Source: Candidatus Saccharibacteria bacterium oral taxon 488 (GTDB lineage: Bacteria; Patescibacteriota; Saccharimonadia; Saccharimonadales; Saccharimonadaceae). Taken from it: DNA of 64,000 nt. Positions within the stretch are counted from its first letter, which is position 1. Each line of letters starts with the position of its first letter. A program made the position numbers and the translations under genes. Below the pieces are notes generated by a model that had not been told where the DNA came from, made no database searches, and saw nothing but the letters and a program-made list of their open reading frames with translations. Shown piece after piece: positions 35,582 to 44,467 of this stretch. The stretch covers positions 682,001 to 746,000 of the forward strand of contig CP047919.1 in assembly GCA_010202465.1 (NCBI GenBank). The letters are read 5' to 3'.

Positions 35582-36313
35582 ATGACCCCGGCTATTATTT
35601 CATCATTCGCCATCGTCGCCTTCTCGGCACTGATCCACGCTAGTCTTCAGCTCAGCGTCAGCGTCTTGACCTTGCTCAGCGGCCATTCCCTCGGCAAGCA
35701 AACCGCCCGCCGGAAAGTATTGCAACTGATGAACGGATTTGTGTGTGGAGTGTTAGTGCTGACAGCGCTATTAATATCAGCGATCGTCTACTACCTATCA
35801 CTCGTCATTCATCACGCTGCTCAGGCCGAGCAGCTGGTGGTGGCCATCGTCTGCGGGCTGATGGTTGGGCTGGGCGTGGCGACTTGGGCAGTGTACTACC
35901 GGCGGGGTGAAGGTACAGCCTTGTGGCTACCGCGCAGCTTCGCAACCTACCTATCAAAGCGCTCAAAAGCAACGCGCCACAGCGCCGAGGCCTTTAGTCT
36001 CGGGATGGCGAGCGTAGTGGCTGAATTACTGTTCATCATCGGGCCGATGGCGGCGGCGGGCCTGGCAACCGTCCTACTACCATCAACCGAGTGGCGCCTC
36101 ATCGCCATCGCCCTTTACGTCGTCATATCGCTGCTATCACTGGTCGTTGTGCTGGTGCTGGTCGGTAGCGGCCATTCCCTTGCCCATCTGCAACAGTGGC
36201 GGATGGCACATAAACGTTTTTTGCAATTTGCAGCTGGCGGCAGCTTGATCATCTTGGGCGGCTTTCTATTCGTTGATCGAGTACTTGGTATCGTCAGCTA
36301 CGGAGGTTTTTGA
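35582..36313 (+). CDS. Six-helix membrane protein, unknown function
   Basis: The 243-residue protein has hydrophobic segments near 5-33, 50-75, 82-105, 140-165, 172-195 and 215-240, with basic loops (KQTARRK, SKRSKATRH). Topology resembles small LysE/CadD-type exporters, but no motif confirms that. It is followed, with a GGAGG site and overlapping stop/start, by an ATP-cone protein and then a flavin oxidoreductase, so the three may form a redox-linked operon. Confidence 0.7.
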   Translation: MTPAIISSFAIVAFSALIHASLQLSVSVLTLLSGHSLGKQTARRKVLQLMNGFVCGVLVLTALLISAIVYYLSLVIHHAAQAEQLVVAIVCGLMVGLGVATWAVYYRRGEGTALWLPRSFATYLSKRSKATRHSAEAFSLGMASVVAELLFIIGPMAAAGLATVLLPSTEWRLIAIALYVVISLLSLVVVLVLVGSGHSLAHLQQWRMAHKRFLQFAAGGSLIILGGFLFVDRVLGIVSYGGF

Positions 36314-36612
36314 TGTCAGAAGGGCACCCAAACCGACCAATTATCGATGTCGTCAAGCGCGGCAAGCGACCGAGCGAAGAGTTTGATCCGACAAAACTCC
36401 ACCACTCTATCCTGGCGACCTGCCTGAGTATCCGCACACCCGAAGGCCAAGCTGATGATATCGCTAAATCAGTCACCCTCGGCGTGATGAGCTGGTGCGA
36501 GACCCGACCAGAGATTACCACAAACGACATCCGACACCGCGCGGCGCAGTTACTACAGAAACTACACACCGACGCAGCATTTGTTTATCAACACCATAAG
36601 ACGATCATGTAG
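36313..36612 (+). CDS. Stand-alone ATP-cone domain protein
   Basis: About 99 residues consisting almost only of an ATP-cone: IDVVKRGKRPSEEFDPTKLH, then SILATCLS, and TTNDIRHRAAQLLQKLHTDA. ATP-cones sense (d)ATP in ribonucleotide reductases and NrdR, but here there is no reductase or zinc-ribbon part. The start ATG (36313) overlaps the upstream stop and has GGAGG 6 bases before it. A nucleotide-sensing regulator of the adjacent oxidoreductase is inference. Confidence 0.8.
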   Translation: MSEGHPNRPIIDVVKRGKRPSEEFDPTKLHHSILATCLSIRTPEGQADDIAKSVTLGVMSWCETRPEITTNDIRHRAAQLLQKLHTDAAFVYQHHKTIM

Positions 36613-36619
36613 GGGGCAC

Positions 36620-37999
36620 ATGGCACAAAAACCAACTTTTGACTATGATGTAATTGTTATCGGCAGCGGCGCTGGCGGTTCACCGGCCGCAACTGTCTTG
36701 GCGCGCGCTGGCAAGAAAGTCGCCATCATCGAGCGCGGTACCTTTGGCGGCGAATCTCCGAACTGGGGCGACATTCCGACTGGTGCCCTGCTCTATACCG
36801 CCGACGTCTATCACGAGGCTAAAACAGCAGCCAAGTTCGGCCTGCGCACCAGTACAGTCGGCTATAATTATCCATCGCTCCTCGCCTGGAAAGATACCGC
36901 CATCAAGCGCACCGGCACCGGCGGCAACCGCAGTTACTACGAGAAACAAGGCATCAGCGTCTTTACCGGCAGCGCCCACTTTCTCAGTCCCAACGAGATT
37001 ACCGTCAGCCGCCGCCACTTATCAGCGCGCAAATTCCTGATCGCTAGCGGCTCAACCTGGCGCGATGATCACATCCCAGGCCTCGACGAAGTAGCCCATC
37101 ACACGCCGCAAACTATCCTCTCGCTCAAGCGCCCGCCCAAAACGCTGTTCGTTGTCGGCTCTGGCACAACGGCGATGGAGCTCGCATATTTGTTCTCGAC
37201 CTTTGGCAGCAAGGTGTATGTCGCCGAAACCGCCGGGCGCATCTTGCCCGAGTTTGATCAAGAAGTTGGCGAGCTGATCGCCGCTGACGCCAAGGCACAG
37301 CGCGGCATGAACATTCTCACCCAGACAAAGCTGGTCGCCGTCCAGAAAGACGGCATCGCAAAGCGCGTCACCTACGCTCGTGGCGGCCAGCAGCATTCAG
37401 TGCGTGTTGATGAAATCCTCATCGCCGACGACCGCCTACCGACGACCGACATTGGCCTAGAAAATGCGGGCGTGGCATATACCGAACATGGCATTCAAGT
37501 CAGCGAAGCGATGCAGACTTCGGCGCGGCACATCTTTGCAGCTGGCAGCGTCGTTGACCTTCAGGCGCAGACACATACCATTCTCAGCCATAGCCGCACC
37601 GCTGCACATAACCTACTACACCGTAATTTCATCGCGCTTGACGATACACCGCGCTTGACGATCGCATTCACCGACCCGCAGATCGCCCGGACGGGACTGG
37701 ACGAGGACGACTGCCTGCGTCGTGACTTGAAGGTAAATGTCGCCCTAGCACCGCTGACCTTGACCGCTCGTAGTAATATCACCGACCGGCGCAGTGGGTT
37801 TGTCAAATTGATCAGCGACAAAAAAGGCGTCCTGCTCGGCGCCACTATCGTCGCACCGGGCGCCAGTGACTTGATGACCGGCCTCAGCCTCGCCATCCGT
37901 CACGGCCTAACCGCCAAACAACTGATGAGCACACCAAACTGCTTCGTTGCCTGGTCAGAGGCCGTGCGCATTGCGGCGGGGAAATTGGCAGCTGATTAG
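36620..37999 (+). CDS. Pyridine nucleotide-disulfide oxidoreductase family flavoprotein lacking the redox cysteines
   Basis: The 459-residue protein has the FAD-binding GSGAGG (15-20), an NAD-binding VVGSGTTAMELAYLF (about 180-194) and the C-terminal dimerisation domain of the mercuric reductase/lipoamide dehydrogenase family. In the family the FAD motif is GGTCxNxGCxPTK. Here it is GGESPNWGDIPTG, so the two cysteines are Ser46 and Asp51, and the C-terminal HPTxxE base is also changed (STPNCFVAWSE). It cannot run the usual disulfide chemistry. An AGGGGG site lies 3 bases before the ATG at 36620, and the ATP-cone gene precedes it. The reaction is unknown. Confidence 0.85.
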   Translation: MAQKPTFDYDVIVIGSGAGGSPAATVLARAGKKVAIIERGTFGGESPNWGDIPTGALLYTADVYHEAKTAAKFGLRTSTVGYNYPSLLAWKDTAIKRTGTGGNRSYYEKQGISVFTGSAHFLSPNEITVSRRHLSARKFLIASGSTWRDDHIPGLDEVAHHTPQTILSLKRPPKTLFVVGSGTTAMELAYLFSTFGSKVYVAETAGRILPEFDQEVGELIAADAKAQRGMNILTQTKLVAVQKDGIAKRVTYARGGQQHSVRVDEILIADDRLPTTDIGLENAGVAYTEHGIQVSEAMQTSARHIFAAGSVVDLQAQTHTILSHSRTAAHNLLHRNFIALDDTPRLTIAFTDPQIARTGLDEDDCLRRDLKVNVALAPLTLTARSNITDRRSGFVKLISDKKGVLLGATIVAPGASDLMTGLSLAIRHGLTAKQLMSTPNCFVAWSEAVRIAAGKLAAD

Positions 38000-38039
38000 G
38001 CGCTCCCGAGACTTTACGTTTCCATGAAACTTCTGATGG

Positions 38040-38446
38040 CTACCGCTCGCCATCATCACGACGTGCCTCAAGCGCATCATGGAGACCGTTAAGTATCCAG
38101 TGCATTCTGGCAACCATAAATTCGCCGTCTTTACCGCGCATGCCATCTCGCAGTTTCTTTTCGGGAGTATCTTGTGACCAAAACCTTGTTTCTGGCGGAA
38201 TTGCTAACGGTTGCTTCAGGTCTAGCAGCGAGTCATCCCGCATATCGGGCGGGGTGTGCTGTTCGACCGCCTCTCTTGCTAGTTCCTCAAGCTCCTTTAC
38301 ACACGTGCACCACTGACCGCCCCCCTACATACTACATCTCGTGTGTTTTCTTTTGAGCCCATCTCTCTATTCGTCTTATCCTCCGACTGGTGGTCTACCG
38401 GCAACTTATCGGTAGGTTGAGACGCTGAATTAAAGTGCTCTGTCAT
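38040..38446 (-). pseudogene. Hypothetical Cys-containing protein, frameshifted at a G6 run
   Basis: An ATG at 38446 opens MTEHFNSASQPTDKLPVDHQ and continues to DVVCRG, where the frame stops beyond a G6 run near 38323-38328. One added G gives CRGGGQWCTCVKELEELARE and joins the distal 67 codons (MRDDSLLDLKQPL...DDGER). The CxxxxxCxC cluster may bind metal. The first bases (TTATGACAGAGCA) resemble those of the gene at 39201-39623, suggesting related promoters or paralogs. No family is recognised. Confidence 0.5.
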
Positions 38447-38542
38447 AATGTCCTAATATAACACGGCCAGATCAAAAAGGCCAGAAACTAGGCCACTGCG
38501 GTCAATTTACGTCATAGCTTCACATGTATCAAAAATAAAAAC

Positions 38543-38561
38543 GACCTCAACTCATGAGGCC
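38543..38561 (-). terminator. Terminator of the initiator tRNA gene
   Basis: GGCCTCA/TGAGGTC arms followed on the minus strand by GTTTTTATTTTT. It begins 18 bases past the tRNA end. Confidence 0.85.
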
Positions 38562-38578
38562 GAAAAATCAATGAAACG

Positions 38579-38655
<77 letters not shown>

Positions 38656-38683
38656 GCACATTGTCCATCTTAGCAAACACGAA

Positions 38684-39124
38684 TTATTTTTGCAAGTTCT
38701 GACTCGTCCGCCGCGCGCCAAAGAGGAAATTAATCCACTGCTGGAAGTTACTGGTCGGTTGTTTTTGCGGCGCATTGTGGGCGGTCGGTTGCTGCTTGGC
38801 CACGTCGGTTGATGGCACGATCAGCAATTTTTCGCCGGGCGAGCCGCGGCCCAGGCGCTGGCGCACTGCGAGATCGAGGTATTCGTCACTTTCATAATAT
38901 TTTGACTCATATGCTAGCAGCTCGGTGCGCAATTTCTCGACCGTCAGCTGGTACTTTTTTTGATCGACCATCTGTTGCAGTTCATAATTGCGCTGCATTG
39001 ACTCAATCGATCCCCACGCCCAACTCAGCGCGATCAGTGCCGCCGCCGCAACTACAACATTATTCAGCGTCAAATAATCGTGACGCACGTGGTACCAAAA
39101 TCGTTTGAGTTTCAGTATGTTCAT
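38684..39124 (-). CDS. FtsB/DivIC-like septum formation initiator
   Basis: The 146-residue protein has one membrane helix (about 22-39), a following coiled coil (about 40-80, with ELQQMVDQKKYQLTVEKLRTE quoted in part) and the family's YYESDEYLDLAVRQRLGRGSPGE end, then a polar tail. FtsB/DivIC proteins link the early and late division machinery. It is a single gene, downstream of the initiator tRNA's promoter on the same strand. Confidence 0.85.
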   Translation of the reverse strand: MNILKLKRFWYHVRHDYLTLNNVVVAAAALIALSWAWGSIESMQRNYELQQMVDQKKYQLTVEKLRTELLAYESKYYESDEYLDLAVRQRLGRGSPGEKLLIVPSTDVAKQQPTAHNAPQKQPTSNFQQWINFLFGARRTSQNLQK

Positions 39125-39200
39125 GTTGGTTTTATCAGAAGGTATGGCTATATTATGAGGGGTCGGGTGGGGTTAGTCAAGATGAGTGAATGTTCGTTCA

Positions 39201-39623
39201 CTAGGCTGCTACGGATTCTCGCAGTTGCACCAAACCTGTAGCGCGATTGATATCAAGCTCCTTCGGAGGATCATCGTTCAACGCTTGGACGGCTTCATCT
39301 TCGGAGAAACCAACTTCTGGACCAATGAGATAGTCGAGCAACTCGAGGAGCCGCATACTCCCTCCTCGCTTCTGTAGGATAAGGATCACCTCCTCCTGTC
39401 TGCGTCTGTGTGGACACTCTTCTGCTTCCAAGTCATTTTCTATACAGCGCCCTGTCTGATTAGCAGTCGTATCTTCCTCTGCTTTTAGAGCTTCCTTCCC
39501 GAGCCGTCTCTCGCGCAGATATGGCCCACACCACTTGCATACTGCTATCTCCAGCTCTCCGCTCGCTGACGCCACCGGCTGTTCTTGTCCTGATAGTTGA
39601 GTTGGCTGTAAATGCTCCGTCAT
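39201..39623 (-). CDS. Hypothetical protein with cysteine pairs and possible winged helix
   Basis: The 140-residue protein has CKWC (about 29-32) and a second Cys pair (RCIEND...EECPH), which could form a zinc site. A C-terminal region (VILILQKRGGSMRLLELLDY and onward) could fold as a winged helix. The ATG (39623) follows a TATAAT box by 8 bases. Its first codons (MTEHLQ) match those of the broken gene at 38040-38446. No family is assigned. Confidence 0.55.
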   Translation of the reverse strand: MTEHLQPTQLSGQEQPVASASGELEIAVCKWCGPYLRERRLGKEALKAEEDTTANQTGRCIENDLEAEECPHRRRQEEVILILQKRGGSMRLLELLDYLIGPEVGFSEDEAVQALNDDPPKELDINRATGLVQLRESVAA

Positions 39624-39720
39624 AATACTTGATTATAGCATGGATGGTTAAAAATTAGGAGGAACCAGCTCGTAGCAATCTGGCGAAATTACCAGTCCAT
39701 TCCGACCGCCCGCAGTAAAC

Positions 39721-40494
39721 TCAGTGCACCAGTTCCGCAAACTCGGAAGAGTTCACATACTCAAAATCATGTGCCAGATGGTCACTCAGGAGGTTGTTAA
39801 CATTCAAGGGACGTGGCACCGCAGCACCGAGATATATGGCGGCAATGAGCGCCGTCGATAAGCTGTGGCGAAGATTGAGCACGGCAAGCTTTTCAAAAAT
39901 ATCCACCTGATGCGTTTCGAGGTAGGTTTTGTGTAGCCTAGTCATCGAGCCTTTCGCGAGTTCTGGCTGCGTCACGTCAAGCCCCAGATCCTCGGCCACA
40001 TCGACGAGGCGCCGGCTGGCTATCGGCGTCAGACGATCGATATCGTACCTTGTGTCAATGACTGCTTGGTTTTGCCGCCGCTCTCTCCACTGGTCGTACA
40101 GCCAATCCACCTGTTCCATTGCAATTGGCGACGATCGTTTCAGTACTGACAAATCGGCGCAGAGTTGGTGACCCGCAAAGGTCACGCCGGATAATGTCCG
40201 CGAGGAAGCGATATCTGACTCGATCATTTCCAGAAGCCGCGGCACCTCGTCTTCTGATTCCAGATAGACTGACTTGAATCCAAATTCGAGCAGACTTTGA
40301 TCCTCCAACGAATCAAAAGTTGCAAGGTCAATGATGGCCCACGAGTAGCAAAACGGCTTTGATGCTCCCCGAACCCGGAAATTCTTTGTCCACTCAACAT
40401 CGAGCGCAGCCACGAGACTTCGTTCTCGACTAAACGGGCGCTCTGGCTCACCAAACGGGCGTTCCGCCCACTGCAAGTTTGTTCTCAGGTGCAT
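39721..40494 (-). CDS. Putative DEDD-type 3'-5' exonuclease-like protein
   Basis: The 257-residue protein has a D-x-E start motif (AALDVEWTKNF, D32/E34), a middle GHQLCADLSVLK segment like motif II and a motif-III-like helix near residue 215, where the expected acidic residue is not obvious (NLRHSLSTALI). It resembles RNase D/DnaQ folds, but with possible loss of activity. The start could be a few codons later. The gene stands alone among orphan genes. Confidence 0.5.
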   Translation of the reverse strand: MHLRTNLQWAERPFGEPERPFSRERSLVAALDVEWTKNFRVRGASKPFCYSWAIIDLATFDSLEDQSLLEFGFKSVYLESEDEVPRLLEMIESDIASSRTLSGVTFAGHQLCADLSVLKRSSPIAMEQVDWLYDQWRERRQNQAVIDTRYDIDRLTPIASRRLVDVAEDLGLDVTQPELAKGSMTRLHKTYLETHQVDIFEKLAVLNLRHSLSTALIAAIYLGAAVPRPLNVNNLLSDHLAHDFEYVNSSEFAELVH

Positions 40495-40691
40495 CGACTT
40501 ATGTATTCTCCTAGAGACGATTTTAACTCACATAGATGCTTTTACCAAGGCTCTTAAGAATAGTTACCTGAAGGGATAATATTACGAATCCTGATAGCAC
40601 AAAACTCCAGTTTAAGGACACCATTTCTTGCACCCAAAGATCCGAGTAGCTATTGCTTTATTTGCACAGCTAGCTTATATTTGCAGTAAAT

Positions 40692-41126
40692 ATGAGCTCA
40701 GAATTCAAGCCATTGCCGCGTTTCGACCTAGGACAAACACATCCCCTTGGCCCCAATCCGCTGGACGGCTCCAAGAAGGAGAACGCAGCGATGACTAGTG
40801 ATGCTGCAACAGCAGAGTCATGGATAAGTTATAACTTGCCGCACATCGAAGCCCTCAAAAGCAAGGCCCACGAACCTGGGATTCCTTGGCTTGTTAAGGT
40901 TTTTCGAGTATGGCGCGCAAATAGGGCTATCGAAAAACGGAATAAAAAGACCTTTTCCAACATCGGCATAACGGCCGTTCACTTAATGGAATGCGATCGG
41001 ACGGACGGGAAGCGACTCGTCATCGTCCGAAAGGAGAAAGATGAGGATCCGAGGGTGGTGCTTGAGCCCACTATACCTTATCCAAAGCTTCGCCAAGAAG
41101 GTCGGCATAGCAGCCAGCGGCGATGA
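40692..41126 (+). CDS. Hypothetical protein (144 aa)
   Basis: A soluble, basic protein beginning MSSEFKPLPRFDLGQ with a helical middle (KVFRVWRANRAIEKRNKKTF) and a mixed beta tail (KRLVIVRKEKDEDPRVVLEP). No family is recognised. The 198-base upstream gap holds only a weak AT-rich promoter-like stretch. It is one of only a few plus-strand genes in this part of the window. Confidence 0.5.
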   Translation: MSSEFKPLPRFDLGQTHPLGPNPLDGSKKENAAMTSDAATAESWISYNLPHIEALKSKAHEPGIPWLVKVFRVWRANRAIEKRNKKTFSNIGITAVHLMECDRTDGKRLVIVRKEKDEDPRVVLEPTIPYPKLRQEGRHSSQRR

Positions 41127-41231
41127 TAAACCTGCTCGACATATTATAATAACTTGCCCCGACCTTCCCCCACCAGTAACTTCACTGGAATATGCCGACT
41201 TAGCTACTTCAAAATTCGCGATGCCCAGGAA

Positions 41232-41519
41232 TTATTTCCTCAAAGACTCCTGCGCATCATCAGCGGCGAAGCGGATCGGGTACATACTCGCTTCTGGAAA
41301 TTCTCTTTTGAGTTCGGCAGTCAAATCCTTGTAGTGCATATCGGGTTTCTGCTTCAACAGCCTAGTTGCAGCCTGAAACAGGCTATCATAAAGCCTATCC
41401 TCCTCGTACAACATGTCCTCGATATTCTGCATTACGGTTCTTTCCTCTGCTTTATTTGGATCAGCACCAACATCACCAGCACTAATATGATCTGTCTCTG
41501 GAAGCTTCAGATCCTCCAT
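41232..41519 (-). CDS. Small acidic hypothetical protein (95 aa)
   Basis: The product begins MEDLKLPETDHISAGDVGAD and has a helical C-terminal half. An AGGAG site lies 6 bases before the ATG. It starts 36 bases downstream of the CAU tRNA at 41555-41630 with no terminator in between, so the two may share a transcript. No family is recognised. Confidence 0.55.
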   Translation of the reverse strand: MEDLKLPETDHISAGDVGADPNKAEERTVMQNIEDMLYEEDRLYDSLFQAATRLLKQKPDMHYKDLTAELKREFPEASMYPIRFAADDAQESLRK

Positions 41520-41554
41520 ATTATCTCCTGTCTCCGTTCACTTGGATTATATCG

Positions 41555-41630
41555 TGGTGGGGGTGGCTGGGATCGAACCAGCGACCAACAGGTTATGAGC
41601 CCGCTGCTCTAACCGCTGAGCTACACCCCC
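41555..41630 (-). tRNA. tRNA with CAU anticodon (Ile2 or elongator Met)
   Basis: The cloverleaf is complete, with CCA encoded: acceptor GGGGGTG/CACCCCC, A73, loop CTCATAA, anticodon stem GCGGG/CCTGT (two G-U pairs). A TATAAT box lies at 41638-41643. With an initiator and a Met-like CAU tRNA also in the window, this one is a good candidate for the lysidine-modified tRNA-Ile2 served by TilS, but acceptor identity bases do not decide. Confidence 0.92.
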
Positions 41631-41697
41631 ATGAGCGATATTATACCGTAAAAGCAGCCGGGTGAGAAGTGCCGTCAATTTACCCCACTACCGACCG

Positions 41698-42024
41698 TCA
41701 AGCTGCTCGTGCATTCCTGAGGGCAGTGCGCACCATCCTAATTCCATCCCTATTTGTCTGTTTTTGTTCCTCAGTTAACGGACCCTGTCCTGATGCGTCA
41801 TGTACTTGTTGCGTGCGTGTATCAAACGCTGCAAGATCACTGCGCCGACGAGGTCGCGGCTTCTCATCCGCAGAGACGTTCTGACCAGACGGCGGTTCAA
41901 GCCCAAGTGCCAATCACACTTTATAATATGACCAGCCCATTTCATCGACAAGCTCATCAACCTTCTTCCACTCCTCCGCGGTCAATTCACGGCCCCGCTC
42001 ACCAGTCTGCGATAGTTCACTCAT
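41698..42024 (-). pseudogene. Small protein gene interrupted by an in-frame TGA
   Basis: From the ATG at 42024 the frame reads MSELSQTGERGRELTAEEWK and on to DEMGWSYYKV, then TGA (41914-41916). It then continues in the same frame for 71 codons from LALGLEPPSGQN to RNARAA. No indel is needed to join the two parts. Charge pattern is similar on both sides. It is probably a nonsense mutation in a decaying accessory gene; the downstream part could also start at the TTG right after the TGA. Confidence 0.5.
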
Positions 42025-42090
42025 AACTAGTAAATATCATATTTTGCCCATAAAAGCAATACTACCTCAGCGCCACAACCCCCACTACAA

Positions 42091-42118
42091 AAAGACTCCC
42101 GCATGAGCGAGAGTCTTT
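42091..42118 (-). terminator. Terminator after the 68-aa gene
   Basis: AAAGACTC...GAGTCTTT arms with a short loop, followed on the minus strand by TTTTTG. Confidence 0.8.
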
Positions 42119-42175
42119 GAGGCACCTGTTTGTTTGATACCATTGTACCGGTAACGAGGTGTATAATGCAAGTGC

Positions 42176-42382
42176 TTATTTCTTCTTTTTGATCGTCAAA
42201 AAGCCATTGCGTGGGTTTTCGGTAACGATCCGATCAGCTGGCAAGTCGCATGGCTCGCCCTTGGCGTTCTTTTCAACCTTGGCGAAAAAATAAATCGTCT
42301 GCGTTTTGCCACCGCGCAGCGTGACTTCGGTTTTATGCAAGTAGTATGTAATGCCTTTTGAGTTTGTGTGCTTATAAGCCAT
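42176..42382 (-). CDS. Small basic conserved-looking protein (68 aa)
   Basis: The product MAYKHTNSKGITYYLHKTEV... is beta-rich, with a GGKTQTIYFFAK strand and a C-terminal KKKK tail. It has an AGGAGG site 8 bases before the ATG, a TATAGT box and a terminator, so it is a complete monocistronic gene. I do not recognise the family; small beta proteins of this look are frequent in this phylum as unknowns. Confidence 0.7.
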   Translation of the reverse strand: MAYKHTNSKGITYYLHKTEVTLRGGKTQTIYFFAKVEKNAKGEPCDLPADRIVTENPRNGFLTIKKKK

Positions 42383-42445
42383 TCGTATACCTCCTGTTAG
42401 TACTATACTATTCTAGATTAGCGCCTCTGTTGACCTCTGTCAAGC

Positions 42446-43108
42446 CTAAAGCGGTTTCTGACGGTACCGAAGGAGTAATTTCAACACCGCCAAAGCCACC
42501 AGTCGAGCAATAATAATCAGCATAATTACCCCTGTTACTACCAATGACCAGCCCGCCAAGTCCGATGACCAGAGTGGCGGCACAAATGTCTGATAATACG
42601 GCGCGGTGGCAGGCGGCGTAAATTTGAGGTCAAGCGACGAAGCGGCCGGGTACTTTGCCCATTCATCATTGATACAGCTGACGTAGCGCGGGTCGGCCGT
42701 AGCATAAAATCGTCCCCAACCGCCAGCCTGGGCTCGGGCGTCGCAGACTTGGCGGACTTTAGCGACCGTGTCGTTGCTGGATCGAGAAGCCGACTTTGAC
42801 TCGAACTCTTTCCAGGCTGCCTCGTAAGCCCGCTTGTACGAGTGCTCCAGAGCGATGCGACCTGGGTCGGCGTTCATGTGTGCAACCACGTAGCGCTGCA
42901 AGTCATACACCCGCCGCTCCAGCGCCCCCTCGTCGCCCTCCTTGTCAGTGTTAATGACGGCGTCACGGCGCTCGATCATGCCAATATTATTTAGCCTGAG
43001 GAATGTCGCGCTGACAAACGACGCCATCACCAGCAAAATGACTAGCTGCCATGTCTTGATTTCTTCTAGCCGCCGGATCGCCCGACGCGTGCCTCGCTTA
43101 TCTGCCAT
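42446..43108 (-). CDS. Two-helix membrane protein with external domain
   Basis: The 220-residue protein has a basic cytoplasmic start, a helix near 20-40, an extracytoplasmic region (about 45-178, with two Cys in VCDARAQ and VSCINDE that could pair) and a second helix (about 183-210). GGTGGGGG precedes the ATG. It is divergent from murC. No family is recognised. Confidence 0.65.
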   Translation of the reverse strand: MADKRGTRRAIRRLEEIKTWQLVILLVMASFVSATFLRLNNIGMIERRDAVINTDKEGDEGALERRVYDLQRYVVAHMNADPGRIALEHSYKRAYEAAWKEFESKSASRSSNDTVAKVRQVCDARAQAGGWGRFYATADPRYVSCINDEWAKYPAASSLDLKFTPPATAPYYQTFVPPLWSSDLAGWSLVVTGVIMLIIIARLVALAVLKLLLRYRQKPL

Positions 43109-43190
43109 TCCCCCACCTTTCTCAAGTCCATTATACCAAAGATAGTGGGCGAATGCGACACGGGGCCAGTGTCAGTGGTATAATGACGCT

Positions 43191-44456
43191 ATGAGGATTT
43201 ATTTTTCGGGAATTGGTGGCGTGGCGATCGGGCCACTGGCAGAAATGGCCATCGGCGCTGGACACGAGGTCTGTGGCTCTGACCGAGCGGCCGGCTTGAT
43301 GACGGAAGCGCTCAGACAGGATGGAATTACCGTGTCGTTTGACCAGTCAGGCGAGTTTTTACATAGCGAACATCAGCAGTCTCCCTTTGACTGGTTCGTG
43401 TATACGGCGGCCCTGCCGGCGGATCATCCAGAGTTGGTACTAGCGAGGCAGCTAGGGATTCGCACCAGCAAGCGTGACGAGCTACTCGCTCAGATTATCA
43501 CCGACAAGCAGCTCAAGCTCATCGCTGTCACCGGTACGCATGGCAAGACGACGACGACCGGTATGCTGGTGTGGACGTTGCAGCAGCTTGGCGTGCCGGT
43601 GAGCTACTTGGTTGGCTCGACGCTTAGTTTTGGCCCAAGCGGTCGGTTTGATCCGGCCAGTCAGTTTCTGGTGTACGAATGCGATGAATTTGACCGCAAT
43701 TTCCTCCACTTTTCGCCGTGGCTGAGCCTCATTACCTCAGTTGATTATGACCATCCCGATACCTTTCCGACGCCAGATGATTACCGAGCGGCGTTTCGGC
43801 AATTTGGCGAGCAGTCGACGCGGGTGATCACGTGGCGCGAGGACGCTGACGTGTTTACTCCGGCCAATGTTATGGTACTCGAACAAACTGATCCCCAGAT
43901 AACGCTGGCTGGCGAACACAACCGGCGTAACGGCACGCTGGCAGCACGGGCAGCGATGCTGGTGCGAGAGGCGGCTGCCCTTGAGATTGAGGCTGAGGCG
44001 ATTATCACGGCGCTCAATACTTTTCCGGGTACGGGCCGGCGCTTCGAGAAGTTGGCTGACAATCTCTACACCGACTATGGTCATCACCCATCGGAGATTG
44101 CCGCTACGCTACAGCTGGCGCATGAGCTAAACGACCGCGTGGTGCTCGTCTACCAGCCACACCAAAATATTCGCCAGCACGAGGTTCGTGAGCGCTACAC
44201 TGATGAGATTTTTACCCATGCCAGCGAGATATATTGGCTGCCGACGTACTTGACCCGCGAAGACCCGAACCTGCCGGTGCTGATGCCGGAGGAATTGACG
44301 CGCCAATTGACGACGGACAAGGTACATCTCGCACAGCTGGATGAGGCGTTGTGGCACACGATTGAACAGCAACGAGCGCGCGGTGCGCTGGTACTCGGTA
44401 TGGGTGCCGGAACAATCGACGGGTGGCTGCGCGAGCAGTTAGGCCGCAGCGCCTGA
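43191..44456 (+). CDS. murC: UDP-N-acetylmuramate--L-alanine ligase (MurC)
   Basis: MurC adds the first amino acid of the peptidoglycan stem. The 421-residue protein has the N-terminal Rossmann-like FSGIGGVAIGPLAEMA, the ATP loop AVTGTHGKTTTTGML (about 111-125), the YECDEFDRNFLHF motif and a C-terminal DYGHHPSEIAATL. It is about 60 residues shorter than E. coli MurC, so a related Mpl-type ligase cannot be excluded. The ATG is 6 bases after a TATAAT box (43179-43184). It is convergent with recX. Confidence 0.9.
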   Translation: MRIYFSGIGGVAIGPLAEMAIGAGHEVCGSDRAAGLMTEALRQDGITVSFDQSGEFLHSEHQQSPFDWFVYTAALPADHPELVLARQLGIRTSKRDELLAQIITDKQLKLIAVTGTHGKTTTTGMLVWTLQQLGVPVSYLVGSTLSFGPSGRFDPASQFLVYECDEFDRNFLHFSPWLSLITSVDYDHPDTFPTPDDYRAAFRQFGEQSTRVITWREDADVFTPANVMVLEQTDPQITLAGEHNRRNGTLAARAAMLVREAAALEIEAEAIITALNTFPGTGRRFEKLADNLYTDYGHHPSEIAATLQLAHELNDRVVLVYQPHQNIRQHEVRERYTDEIFTHASEIYWLPTYLTREDPNLPVLMPEELTRQLTTDKVHLAQLDEALWHTIEQQRARGALVLGMGAGTIDGWLREQLGRSA

Positions 44457-44467
44457 TCACGGTTCGC

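Noticed and set aside
41914-41916. UGA recoding as glycine throughout the window
   Set aside because: Core genes use TGA as terminators at natural ends (for example with ATGA overlaps), so a changed code is not supported.
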